In this document: positions 14,411 through 25,608 of the stretch, in pieces
Numbering within the stretch: position 1 is the stretch's first letter
How the letters are laid out: the number at the start of each line of letters is the position of its first letter
Assembly: GCA_946699065.1 (NCBI GenBank)
Contig: CAMPDV010000216.1
Span: forward strand, 1 to 64,000
Reading direction: 5' to 3'
Source of the DNA: Loxodes magnus
Taxonomy: Eukaryota; Ciliophora; Karyorelictea; Loxodida; Loxodidae
Length of the DNA stretch: 64,000 nt
Made by a program: the position numbers and the translations under genes
Notes under the pieces: model-generated
What the model was told of the DNA's origin: nothing
Databases searched by the model: none
Seen by the model: the letters and a program-made list of their open reading frames with translations, nothing else

Positions 14411-14560
14411 TTCTTACTCATGCTAATTTAATCTGCTGCACATTCAAATGCAGTATTCTACTTTTTTCCTATCGGAAAATTACATTATGCAAAAAAAAAT
14501 TAAAAAAAAAACGCAATTAAATTTTATAACAAATTAAAAAAAAACTTTGCGCTATCACGT

Positions 14561-14845
14561 AACTCAAAAATTTTTCTAAAACTATACTATAAAATTAAAA
14601 AAATTTTAGCTTTAGTACATAACTCAAAAATTTTCCTTACACTAGAAAAAATTTAGAACTTTTTTGGCATGTACCTACTTCGAAAAATTTTCCTTACACA
14701 TGAAAATTTAAAATTATTTAGCTACGCATATACTTCAAAAATTTTTACAAACACCGAAAAAATTTAAAATTTTTTTAACTCTTGTATACACTTGAAAAAT
14801 TTTCGAACACGATAAAAAAAATTGTATTTCTAACATTTTTCTTTT
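14561..14845. repeat. ~57-bp degenerate tandem repeat, five units
   Basis: Units begin with ACTCAAAAATTTT-like or ACTTCGAAAAATTTT-like sequence at 14561, 14621, 14677, 14732 and 14790, a spacing of 55-60 bp. Each continues CCTTACAC, A-run, ATTTAGAA, T-run and a GTA(C/T) block. Divergence is high, so this is an old array. 14845-15054 is AT-rich with nothing recognised. Confidence 0.6.
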
Positions 14846-15054
14846 AAATCTAAATTTAAAATTATATTAAAAAATTATATTAATAAAAATTACTAAATTC
14901 AATAAAAAGACTTAGAAAAAAATCGACAATCTTAAAACCTTTTTTTTACTTAAAATAATACAAATAATGGGATGAATATACTTAATTAGAATAAATGCTT
15001 AACAGATTTTAAATTACTTAAATGTAAATATTAAATAGTTTAAATTCATAAAGA

Positions 15055-17391
15055 TCACCTGATGTATCTCTACTTGTCCTCCACACTCATAATAGTATTA
15101 GTCAGTACGCAGTTCTAAAATCTTAAACCATAGTCAGCATATACTTTTCTCCAGTCAGTCTAAATGTGGTGTGTTAAATTTGAACTTACCATTTATTAGC
15201 TAGTTGTTTATTCTCCATTCAATATCCTTCCTGAGTTCCATCTTCGAATGACGTAATCTTTCGTTGAACTTCCTTCCCATATATCACCTGTACTCGATAC
15301 CAACCAATTGTTGTCCTTAGATAATGATAAACTACCTGCATAGTCAGAGTTATTTAAGACGCATACACATTGTCCATTATTGATATTTCATATTCTTATT
15401 GTCTTGTCCTCAGATCCAGATAAGATATACTTGTTGTTACTTGAGAATATTACCGAAAAGACCAAAGAGGTGTGTCCCGATAAAACCTTTGTACATTATT
15501 ATGTTCTTGAGTTCCATAAACGAATAGTATTGTCATCCGATCCTGATATGATGTAAGTGGAATCACTAGATATAGCCACAGATAATACATGACTAGTGTG
15601 ACCACTCATGGTCTTACAGGTACCTGTCTTGATATTGTAAAGTCTAAGAGTATTATCTCCACTTCCAGATACGATGAACTCTGAATCACTGGATATAGCC
15701 ACAGATGATACATAACTAGTGTGACCACTCATGGTCTTACAGGTACCTGTCTTGACGTTCCATAGTCTCACCGTCTAATCTGCACTTCCCGATACGATGA
15801 ACTCTGAATCACTGGATATAGCCACAGATCATACAGAACTAGTGTGACCACTCATGGTCTTACAGGTACCTGTCTTGACGTCCCATAGTCTCACCGTCTT
15901 ATCTGCACTTCCCGATACGATGAACTCTGAATCACTGGATATAGCCACAGATCTTACCTAATGTGTGTGACCACTCATGGTCTTACAGGTACCTTCAGCT
16001 ATGTTGTAGATTCTTAATGTAGTGTCATAAGATCCAGATACTATTAAGTTAGCATCTGAAGAGATGGCAACCGAAATGACTGAGCCGGAGTGTCCAGTAT
16101 ATATGTGTGGGTGCCCAGAAGAGATTGAGGTAAGGTTAGCATTGGAGAGGTCACAGTTAATAAATTTAGTATTACGTAGGTTTGATGATGTTAGGTTTGA
16201 GTTAGCGAAATTGCAGTTTGTGAAGTTGGTGTCAGAGATGTCCGAGTTAATAAAGTCAGTATTTGAGTAATTTTAATTCGTGAATTAGAAGTTCATGAAA
16301 TTCAATAAAGTTACACCGTTTGAAGCTACTTACGATATTCCTTGTTGAGATCTACACAACTAGATTATCTAATTTAACTTTGTATGTATTTATTAGTCGG
16401 TTATTTAAGATAATTGTAACAAAATTTATCTTTATTCAATTAATCCTGGTTTGCTTAGAGGATTTTACTTCAACGTTAATTGATTGAAATTCTCTTCCTT
16501 TATCTGGTTTAAGAATTGATTTAAATTTTCGAACGATAGGTTTGTGAATTCCTAGATTATATACTTGCTCATGATTTACTATTTTTATAGTTAGGATTAT
16601 ATCTAAACATTTGGCTATACTTCAATGCTTGATACTTAGCACAATTCATTTATTACATTACTTTGCTTGAAATAGTTTTGAATTAACATCTCTGCCTCTT
16701 TCAACGTTAATTGCTAGCCGTTGGAATTCTAACTTAAATAACATAATACTTTGAACATACTTGACTAGATAATATTTCTTAAGTTTTGGATGTTCATTTG
16801 TTAGTTCTAACTTCTTCTTAACTACGCTATCTCTTACAATATTAAATTGAATTCTTATTAACTATTTAATTCTTGAAATTATTAATATTAACCTGTTGAT
16901 TATTATTAAAGTTAACTTGCTATCTGAAGCTTAGATAGACGCTAAAGTAAATTTTTTATCTTGTTATTTGTACCAGAAATCTAATCAGTTAAAATCTTAA
17001 GTATCTACTGAAACGATAAAGCCTAGATACTCTACAACAATTATGAACTTTCCTATATTACATCTTTTATCGCATTATGGTAACTTTATTTTTGAATCTA
17101 AAATTCTTACATCCATTTACGTTATTCTTGAAGCTATACTTATTCGGCAGATTAAAACTATTAATGTCTTGGTATTTACTACTACACTTGCTGTTAAACT
17201 ACATATCCTTATAACTATTCAGGTTTTATGTTAAAAACTTAGTTATGTTTTATGCATTTTATTTCTTAAATAAACTAATATAATGTTTTAAGACAGCTTA
17301 AACATGAAACACAACCACATGGTATTTGCTTAGCTACTCTCTCGTCTTAATCGAATTGCTTTTTACAGTTTGGACATTGATTGCTATCCAT
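15055..17391 (-). CDS. RING-type zinc finger / pentapeptide / seven-WD40 repeat protein
   Basis: 778 codons from ATG (17391) to TGA (15057-15055) in one frame without shifts, with TAA/TAG as Gln. Residues 6-49 form a RING-like zinc site (C6, C9, C25, C27, C30, C33, C46, H49). A Gln-rich, probably helical middle follows. Around 375-420 lie pentapeptide repeats (NTDFI, NSDIS, DTNFT, NCNFA, NSNLT, SSNLR, NTKFI, NCDLS, NANLT). From about 434 seven WD40 repeats of 41 residues follow, enough for one beta-propeller. Two in-frame TGAs fall at Trp positions: codon 521 (15829-15831, giving VWSVA) and codon 668 (15388-15390, giving IRIWNI, the WD position). Repeats 2-4 are nearly identical at the DNA level. 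The domain set suggests a ubiquitin-ligase-like scaffold; substrate unknown. A plus-strand ORF at 16064-16270 is only the antisense of the pentapeptide region. Confidence 0.9.
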
Positions 17392-17989
17392 TTATAAAGA
17401 TTAAAAAACAATTTAGTATATAGAAACTAATTATATTGAAATAAAGATTGATAAATTATTTTTATTATTTAAAAATTAAATTTAAAATTTAAAAATTTAA
17501 ATTAACGAAATATTTAAATATTTTTAAAGAAAGAAAATTAAACAAAAATATATAAAAACCTAAAAATTTAAAAATTTAAAATTTAAACTAAAATAAAATG
17601 AATTTTCTGCAAATTTTTTAGCTTTGAAAAAAAAAATGTAATTATATACTATTAAAAAAATTATTATAATAATGACTATACATTAAACATTTCAGTACGA
17701 TGGTTTAAAAGATATACTAGTGATTTTGAAGAATGAACAATTTATAACTAAAAAAATATTACAAATTAATTAATCTAAAATAAATTTAAACAGGTATTCC
17801 ATGAAAAAAATAATTAAAAAATATATATATAAGATTTTAATAAAAAATGACTTAAGAAATAAAAAAATGGTGGATAAACTAAAATTATTTTTAATTATCT
17901 CATAAAAAAAATAAAAGTAAGCATGAAGCATCTATAATTACATCCACATCATCTTTTAAAAATTAATTTTTTTAATAAATAAAAATATG
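17392..17989. other. AT-rich intergenic sequence
   Basis: Upstream of the WD40 gene start. Dominated by A/T runs such as TTTAAAATTTAAAAATTTAAA. It presumably holds the promoter of the minus-strand gene, but no motif stands out. Confidence 0.5.
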
Positions 17990-18036
17990 GTTATAGAGAG
18001 CGTAGCACCTAGTTGATACACAGCTCTTTCCATATC
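17990..18036 (-). repeat. Dispersed 3'-terminal retroelement motif, copy 1
   Basis: On the minus strand: GAAAGAGCTGTG, then CTAGGTGCTACGCTCTC, TATAACCAT and a TTTTTATTTATT tail. It matches the motif at 26318, 26428 and 54038. AGAGC near its start can pair with GCTCT near its end. It lies at the downstream end of the minus-strand gag-like ORF at 18010-18578 and probably marks that element's 3' end. Confidence 0.6.
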
Positions 18037-18578
18037 TCAATATATGTCCTTTTCTTCAAGTAAACCTTCAGGTAATAGAAATTCTTCTCTTATTAGTTAC
18101 ATATCTTCCTCACTTTCCTTAATGTTAACTTTTGTTCTTCTGTCTTCTATCTATCTACGCTTTATTAAATCTTTATTGCAAGCTAAATTTATTTTTTCTT
18201 ACATATCTTACTAAATTTCATTTTTAATTCTTTTCTTCTTAATCAAGCTTTTATAAACTCATAAAAACTATCCTTTTCCTGCTCTATAATCTTTTCATAT
18301 TTCTTTTTTTCATTTAATTTTCTTTTCTATATAACCTTTTTTCCTTTTTTCTAATATACTTTGATATAATCTTTTGATATCAATTCAGCTTTAGTTCTTT
18401 TTTAAACTTTTCCGTGGTTCTAATTTATTTCTCGAATTTGGCTGTACCTCATATTATATCAAATAGTTCCATTCCTTATCTCCTACTCCTATTGCTCTTA
18501 GATTTCAGATACATTATTATCTTCCTTCTTTGTATTCTGAACAGTGTTCTATGATAAGTCATTCATTTTCTCTTGCAT
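18010..18578 (-). pseudogene. Retroelement gag-like ORF, frameshifted
   Basis: Under UAR=Gln the minus strand from ATG 18578 reads as a charged, helix-rich protein (starting MQEKMNDLSQNTVQNTKKED). Coding character moves between frames: one frame gives GMELFDIIWGTAKFEKQI (TGA as Trp), and a later one gives the acidic stretch KESEEDMQLIREEFLLPEG and finally WDMERAVYQ at the 3' motif. At least two single-base shifts are needed. I name it gag-like from its composition and its terminal motif, which it shares with other copies here; I see no zinc knuckle. It is divergent from the plus-strand ORF at 18706, with 127 bp between them. Confidence 0.5.
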
Positions 18579-18590
18579 TATTAGAATAAA

Positions 18591-18638
18591 TATAAAATGG
18601 CTTCTAAGAAATATATATAAAATGGCTTCTAAGAAATA
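18591..18638. repeat. 23-bp direct repeat, period 25
   Basis: TATAAAATGGCTTCTAAGAA plus ATA occurs at 18591 and again at 18616, exactly repeated with 2 bp between. It sits in the gap between two divergent ORFs, so it may be a local duplication at an insertion boundary or a promoter duplication. Confidence 0.8.
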
Positions 18639-18705
18639 ACAGAACTTTGAACAAAACATTTAAACAGGAAAATTCTCTAAAAAATAAAAAAGCGAAATAA
18701 TTATA

Positions 18706-19464
18706 ATGAGTGAAAGTGAGAAATATGATTGATATGACGAACATTAACCACTTGAAAATCCAGAATTAAAAAAACTTCCGACACAAACTCAAATAGAAAT
18801 ATTATCTAAGTCATTAAAAGAGTTTATGTTTAAAAATAGATACCTCACTGATAAAGTAGAAAAATTAGAAAAACTAATAACGTCTTTACTTGAGAAACAA
18901 TATTAATAATCATAAGAAATAGAAGACAAACTGGAACAAAGAATTCTTTAAATTTAATAATAAATTCAGGTTACGCCATTTTCGTTTTAACAGAATTAAT
19001 CAGATCCTATGGAAATAGAAAATGAAGCCTCAAATTAAAATAAACAGTAAACGTTTATTTAAAATAACTAGTAAATTTAAATTAAATAAGTGTTACAGGA
19101 ATAATAGGTTAAAAGAAGAATAAAATGCTACGTGTGCAATAAATAACACCAATGAAAATACTGCTACTAACTAAGCGAAATTTAAAGAAAGAATAAATAA
19201 GATATTTTTAGAAAACTATTTAGGATATATCCAACATAAAGCGGAAAAATTTATAGAAAAAAATTCTTTAATTCAAATCTTAATCCTTGGAGAAATAATT
19301 AGGACTACATGCAAGATGAAAACTATTCAGAATATTAAAGGATGGTGCACTAATGAAGAGCTACACCGCCTAACTAAGCCTAGTAGAAATTCAAGACAAA
19401 CTAATGGAGACAAGCTGATAGAATAGGTCAGATGGCTGACTACTAAGGCTTTAACAAAGCTTTT
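18706..19464 (+). CDS. Gag-like (ORF1) zinc-knuckle protein, intact frame
   Basis: One frame from ATG 18706, with coding-like composition to about 19464 (253 codons); the frame stays open to TGA 19726-19728, overlapping the converging ORF, so the true end is uncertain. Residues about 50-110 form a helical, probably coiled-coil segment (KSLKEFMFKNRYLTDKVEKL and onward). A CCHC zinc knuckle follows: C141, C144, H148, C153, spaced CX2CX3HX4C. Three in-frame TGAs occur at codons 9 (18730), 150 (19153) and 217 (19354). The one at 150 lies inside the knuckle, giving HQWKYC, matching HKWKNC (with TGG) in the element at 24.4 kb. The family role is nucleic-acid-binding ORF1/gag of a retrotransposon. 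TGA 19354, preceded by TAA, is a possible alternative stop. Confidence 0.75.
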
Positions 19465-19501
19465 TAACTTTTAACTTTTTTAAAGAAAGGGCATTAACAT
19501 G

Positions 19502-20560
19502 TCATAACTAAGTGTCTTCTTTTAAGCAATCCTAGCTCCCATTACATCTCGCTATTATTCTAAAAATGTAGCATATTTCTTCTTTTCTTTTTTATTATAT
19601 CTCAGGTAGTTGGGTGGTCCTACTGCATATTCATCAAATCATGTTTTTCTATACCGTAATGTTGTTATCATTTACTCCATTCTTTATCTATCTTTTCTAC
19701 GTATACTTTATATTCTCAAACTGCATGATTAATGTTTCTTCCCTTTTTGATTATTTTTAGTATCATCTATAAATATATTTTTCCTCAATTTTTAATTCTA
19801 ATTTTATTGCCATGTAATATTATTCAAATATAAAATTCTCTTCTTTACTTAAGCCAAACAATGGGTCTTTTGTTTTTCCTAAATTTCCTATTAATTAGCC
19901 TCTTAATCTCAACGTTTTTTGTCATAGATAATGTTTAAATTTCATAAACTGCAATTCGTGTTCTAACATCTTCATTTTGCACTTAAAAAAGGACATCTAT
20001 GATTGTTCGTAAAGATCTTCTCTATATTATTTCTAAATTTAAACTTTAAACTTAAAGAGTTTTTATACATCTATAACTGCAAGAATTGCTTCCTTCAATT
20101 TTATACATTAGTAAATTTTTTTATTGCTTTTAATTATAATCTTGATCTTAACAATTTTAAATTACTTTAGTTTAATCTCATCTTTTATTTCTTCCTTTTA
20201 TGCTTTTTCCATTTCTAATAATTCTAGTCTTCTTGATATAAATTTCTTGTGAAATATTTTTTAATCGAAATATCCTAAATAAGACTTAGGAAAGGAGTTT
20301 ATAAGACCTTAATCATATAATATAAGTCATCTTAAATCATAATTCCCAATCTTTTACAATAGTAAATATCTTATATTAGAATAGTATATTCATTTAAAAA
20401 TGTGCTCGAATGTATCATATTCTCCACACATACAGTAGGAATATCTATAGGATAGTGATGATCTTAAAGATCTTTTCGAAAGCTAAGGATTGGGTTCTAA
20501 ATTAAATATAACGATAATTTCTTGTCTAAATTCTTTGTTCAACTTAGTGTAAGTAATTAT
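19502..20560 (-). CDS. LINE ORF2 (reverse transcriptase) C-terminal portion, 5' end not found
   Basis: One minus-strand frame runs from at least 20560 to TGA 19504-19502 (353 codons). Near 20434-20402 it reads CMCGEYDTFEHIFKW, with an upstream TKLNKEF and a basic QLSKRSLRSS stretch. This resembles the zinc-binding module at the C-terminus of LINE ORF2 proteins (CxCG, then acidic residues, EH, then a final Cys); the last Cys position here is a TGA (Trp or stop). About 270 further codons follow (KYLLLQK-like helix, FHKKFISRRLELLEMEKAQ, later KTKDPLFGLSKEENF). I found no palm motifs (YADD, AFD) upstream, so this is either 5'-truncated or too decayed to recognise. It converges on the gag-like ORF at 18706. 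An ATG at 20212 could give a shorter separate protein. Confidence 0.55.
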
Positions 20561-23500
20561 ATATAATATTGACATTTCCTAACATCGAAAGATTAAATAA
20601 ATAATCCAAGTGCGCTATCCTTAAATTTATTTTATTAAGTTAATTTCCTAGAGGTATTTTAAAGTGTAATCATTTTCGAAATTATTAAATAGATTACTAA
20701 GACATAGAGGGACTATAATCTAAATTCTTCTTAATTTATTTCACTTTTTATTCCTTTAAATTTGTTTCTTCATTATTACAAGAGTATTTTATAGCTTTTA
20801 TTTGCTTTTAGTTATTTAATAAATAAAATAATTTAGAACCAATATTCTTAAAGTTTTATTATAACTTTCAAATTAGTATGAATTATATTGGCTTGTTTAA
20901 ATAACCTAGAAATCAGAAATTTCAGGATAATTATAAATTTAGGTTAAATTAGACAAAGATCGCAATTTTTTAATTCATTACTTCTCGTATATATCGACCT
21001 TTAAAATAAAAAAATTAAGAATAAAATAAATAAAAAAGTGTTGAAGAATAATTATTAAATGAGAATGATATTTAATTTTTTTAATGCTAGAAATAGTTAT
21101 CCATATAACATTTTATAATAAATAGAAATTTTTATTTTCTAAATTATTTGTTTCTTATGTTTTAGTCATCTTTCTTTATTTATTTCTTAGTGAATTGTTA
21201 GCACCAAGATGCTCTTATTGATTCCTTTTAAAATTTAATTTTATTAAATAAAAATAAGGTTCTAAGTTTATTTAAAAGAATTCGATTAGCTTTGCTTATA
21301 ATTCATAATTAAGTTATAATCAGATTAAAGTCATTATAAAATCTCGAAGAAAATCCAAGAAAAAGATTTTAAATGAGAAATTTTAAAATACATTAATCAT
21401 AATATTTCCATAGAAAATAAAAGTATTTTTATAAAAACTAAATTTTATAATTATTTACTTTAAAAGTAAAATAATATGAATGAACTTTACAAAATTTTAT
21501 AATAATTAAAGTATATCAATATATTTTATGTACAAATAAGATTTATTTAATTTCTAAATTTAGCTATATTTCTTTTAAAATTAATTTCCTAATTAAATAA
21601 TAAATTTTTTAAATATTTAGAATATTTTTTAAATATTTTAAAGAATCAGTTAATAAATCTAAGAAAATTAGGATTTAAAATAACTTTTTATTTTTAGGTA
21701 AATTCATTAATTTTAATGATAATTGTCTACAACTTAATATTAAAGTCAAGCTTTGAACGAAATAAAATAAATTTAAATTAAAATTATGAGTAGCAAATAT
21801 TTAGCACTTTAACCTCAGAGAGATAGTTTAAATTTGCTTCAAACTAAAAAATATTGCCACAATAAATCTATTCTAATCTTATGTTCCTAGTAAAATTTGA
21901 ATCATTATATAACTAAGTCTAAAGAGAGATTTTATCTATCAATTATTTAAATTCATTTTTTCATTCTTCTAGAATTCGAGAATAAAAAACTATTTAATAA
22001 GAAAGAAAATGTGAAAATGTAAAACTAAAATTAAAAAAATTGTATTCTAGCTTGAAATAAAACAAACTTAAGCTTTATATGTGGAATCAAAGAAAATTGA
22101 TAAAAAAATAATATTAAAAAAATAAAAATATACGAATTAAGATAGAGGTTACTAGTATTTTTTATTTTGGAATAAAAATAATTGTAAGTTAATAGACTTT
22201 TTATATATGATTAATTATTATTTTAGCAAAAAATTAAAAAGTGTATATAAGCGATTAATAATAAAAGGAAATAATTCATTATTATATTATTATGAAGAAT
22301 ACTAAATTTATTTCGAAGCATCATGATAAAGCAACTCTAAAGTTAAGTTTTATAATCAAAAAGTAAGTAAAATTTATTAAGAATTGTCTAAATTAAATTT
22401 TTTAATTTTAAGGCTATTAAAATTTTGGATTTTATCAAGTCTGTCTAAATAATTATATCTTTAACTCTTTATTTTTATTTAATTTTAAAATAAGAGTGTA
22501 TGCATTTAAATTATTTATTTACATCTTTAGTTGGTATTCTTTATTTTAAGTCTATTTTATTTGCAATGCTTTTTATTTTTAGTAGAGAAATGAACTTATA
22601 AGTTTAAAGATATTTAATAATTTGTGAGCATCAATTATTTAATTTTGATATTTTTCTTAATAATTAATTGAATTTTTTAATTATATTATAACTTTCCTAT
22701 TTAATAAATTTACAACCAACTTTAATTTATCCTTTTATCTTCAAATTAGTTATTTTAAGTCATTATGTTCATACTATTTAATTCAAAAATAACTTGAAAT
22801 CTTTTTACTTTCCTTAAGAGCAGAAGATAAAATTTTATAAGCATGGAAAAATATAGACGAAAATGTTCTAAATAAGCAAAAGTTAGCTACCAGTTCCTCA
22901 AGCATCGATTAAATGGATAGAAAAATACCACATTTTAAAAGAAACAACAAATATCTATAACTTAAAATTTGAAAATCTTATCATTAAATTAAATTATTTT
23001 TATGTTCCTAGCTAATTTAATTTAGGATTTTAAAAGAGCTATTGCAATAATTTTTTACAAACTGAAAGTTAAAAAATTCGAATAATACTAAAATTTATTT
23101 TTTAAATAAAGTTCCAGCACCGCCTCGTAATTGTTAACCAGAAAAAAAATTAAGTTTCTGATAATTATTTTAAATTGAAATCTGAGAAGAAAAATTTTAA
23201 AATTTCCATATTAATATGCGATTTTTAGAGTCATAGTACGCTGAACTTTATGATGTTTGATTACACCTAAAATAAGCAAATCTTAAGTTAGAAAAATAGA
23301 AAAATAGAAAAATCTTTAATCAAAGAAATGTATTTTAGTTATTAATGATGAATTAAAAATAAGAAAAACATAAAAAATTTAATAAAAGCACCAAATTTTA
23401 TTTTAAAACAAAAAGCTCGATTAAAATTAATTAAAAGCTATATTAAAGAATATATAAAGTAATTTAATGAAGAATATATTAAAATCATTTAATTCTAAAA

Positions 23501-24390
23501 AATAAATGTTTAGAAAAGAGATTTTTAACTGAAATGTTTTATAAGTCTTGAGAAAAAGATCAAGCACTACCATGAAATATTAATCATAATTATTTATTAT
23601 TTTTGGCTCGCAAAATAAAATAAATTCATACTCTAGTAAAATATTTAAAAGCATGCTAATAAATGTTGGTAAATTTATATTTAAGTCAGAACTTATTCAT
23701 TATTTTATTTATAATGATGCTTTAAATTTTTAATAAGAGATATATACTTAATAAATTTATGGCTTAGTTCTTATAAATGTAAATTATAAAATTAAGATAG
23801 ATTTTTCGTTAAATTTAATCTATTTTAGTTATCTATTTGAAACAACCAATTAATTAGATAGAGTTCTTTAAAAATTTTAAAAGTATTAAATGATTTTTAA
23901 TAGTAATGTCTTTAAAAATTAAAAATTAATTTTATTTAAAATAAAATTATAGTAGAAAAATATGAAGAGAAGATGGTGAAAATTTTGATTCTAAAAACGA
24001 TTATCTCCAATATTAATTTATAAATTTGCACTAAGATACACTTCCACATATTTTCATCCTTACTAATTTTCAGTCTAATTTTATAAAATTTTTTTCTATA
24101 AAAGAATGAAATAATTATAGAAGATAATTAATTTATTAAGCAAAGTAACTAAAATTTAATTATAGATTAAATTTAATTGATTTATGCTTTAAAAGATGTA
24201 GATATTTCAGTGCTGCTAATTATTATGTAACTTAATGTAAAAGGATATTAAAACTTTTAATTTATAATAGTTCCTAAAGATATTATATATTTCATTCATA
24301 ATATAGTCAAATAACTAAAATTAAGTTAATTTAACATTTTTTTTATTTTCTTTAATTTAGAATTAAAATAAGATCAAAAAGTTATTTAAA
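20561..24390. other. Long AT-rich region without assignable genes
   Basis: Roughly 80-85% A+T by eye. Frames are open in many places because UAR codes for Gln, which carries no information. One short island near 22842-22980 reads on the plus strand as MEKIQTKMF, then QLPVPQASIKWIEKYHILKE; it could be a gag-like fragment, but nothing confirms it. The remaining ORF2 sequence of the element at 19502-20560 would be expected here on the minus strand, yet I recognise no reverse-transcriptase motif. Confidence 0.5.
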
Positions 24391-25402
24391 TTTAAGCCTT
24401 AAAGGAAAATGGAATAAAGTTTCAGGAAAGGCTTCTATACCACCTCTTCCTAAGCCAAAAAGGAAGAGAGGAAGCAGGAAACTATCTCTTCTCTGTCTTC
24501 TTAATAATAACCTTAATCTTCTTCTTAATAAAAACCTGAAACTTAACAAGATTGACAAAAGATAACCTTAAAGACAGCCCATACGGAAACCCCAACCTCA
24601 AGTGAAAAACCGAGGAAGCAGATGAAGTCTGCTCTCCACCAGGAGGTCTCTTAATTTAATCCTTCTGGCCAGATGAACATGGAATAGCTCATAAAAGTAG
24701 TACTAAACTTCCAGGAAGAGGTTAAAAAGCTTCGCAAGGAGAACACGAAGTTGACGGAGCTGATCTCTCATGGAATTTAAGATGCACTTGATCTTAGAAT
24801 GGCCAATTAGGAGAGGGAACTCGACGGTCTTTGGAATTACTAACGAGAGTAATTTAGTTAGACAAACTCCTAAGTGCAAAAGATTCAAGACTAGAGCTAG
24901 CAGATCGAAAATATCTTACAAAGTCAGAAAAGCTTCCAAAGTTAGCAAATTCCATTAGAGTAAATTCTATCTGATAAGATGGAGATCGAGAAGAATCCTT
25001 AAGTTAAGATGAAAACTAATCAAAAACCTCGGATTGTGAAACTGTGCTACTATTGTAAAAGTGAATGGCACAAATGGAAGAACTGCGGTGAGTTTCGTAA
25101 AGTAAAAGAAATTACATGGAAAAAGCAGTCTAGCAAAGAATAAGAAAGAGCAAGAACCAGATCTGATGTAGAACAAATGGAGAAGTCTACAGATTGAAAA
25201 GTAACCTTGAACTGGAAGAATTTGGAGATAGAGTTAAAATAAAATATAGTGGGAGATGAAAGATCAGAGGAGCAAGACTCAAGAATCCTAGAACTAGAAA
25301 CAACTAAGATAAAGATAACTTTAAAACTTCTTTTTAGTGGTGACTAATTGACGCCACAAAACAATTTAAATAAAAATTATTAAAATTATTTAAGCCTTAA
25401 AG
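24391..25402 (+). mobile_element. ORF1-only non-LTR retroelement with 14-bp target-site duplication
   Basis: The body, 24405-25388 (984 bp), is bounded by perfect 14-bp direct repeats TTTAAGCCTTAAAG at 24391-24404 and 25389-25402. The only ORF is a gag-like zinc-knuckle protein that starts 4 bp inside the element; there is no reverse transcriptase. Near the 3' end GTGGTG pairs with CGCCAC across a 9-nt loop (about 25335-25355), followed by an A/T tail. There are no LTRs or terminal inverted repeats. This is the structure of a non-autonomous LINE derivative that keeps only ORF1, comparable in concept to mammalian HAL1. Confidence 0.75.
24409..25386 (+). CDS. Gag-like ORF1 protein with CCHC zinc knuckle
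   Basis: ATG 24409 opens a frame that stays in phase to the element end. Ser/Gln-rich N-terminus (SSLSSQQQPQSSSQQKPE), then KPRKQMKSALHQEV and MNMEQLIKVVLNFQEEVKKL leading into a coiled coil (about residues 90-190) with QERELDGLWN. The CCHC knuckle CYYCKSEWHKWKNC has C213, C216, H221 and C226 with canonical CX2CX4HX4C spacing. TGA codons at 49 (24553) and 263 (25195) fit Trp (DWQK, DWKVTLNWKN), but codon 263 or a later position could be the stop; the end is not fixed. It probably binds element RNA in a cytoplasmic particle, by family analogy. Close relatives lie at 50519-51412, 56200-56784 (minus) and 46275-47095 (minus). Standard-code ORFs at 24703-24888, 24770-24958 and 24967-25176 are shadows of this gene. 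Confidence 0.8.
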
Positions 25403-25608
25403 CTGAAAATCAGATTTATATTAAGGCATATATTCTAAAAATAAGTAGCGAAAATGAATAATCTATCAAACATTTATAATTAAATTTGACTTATAAGTAT
25501 TACATAATTTATAAAACTAAATTTATTGAAATTCAGAATACATTCATAATTATTATTTTCAGCATTATTCTAATTTTAAACAAAAATCATTCAATAAACT
25601 AAGGCTTT

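Noticed and set aside
16064..16270. Plus-strand 68-residue ORF
   Set aside because: It is the antisense of the pentapeptide-repeat part of the minus-strand WD40 gene.
17043..17234. 63-residue plus-strand ORF
   Set aside because: It is the antisense of the Gln-rich middle of the WD40 gene.
20561..24390. Full LINE ORF2 with endonuclease and reverse-transcriptase domains
   Set aside because: I looked for YADD, AFD and endonuclease signatures on the minus strand and found none; openness alone means little under this code.
24703..25176. Three standard-code ORFs on both strands
   Set aside because: They overlap the gag-like ORF, which has an intact zinc knuckle in a different frame once UAR is read as Gln.
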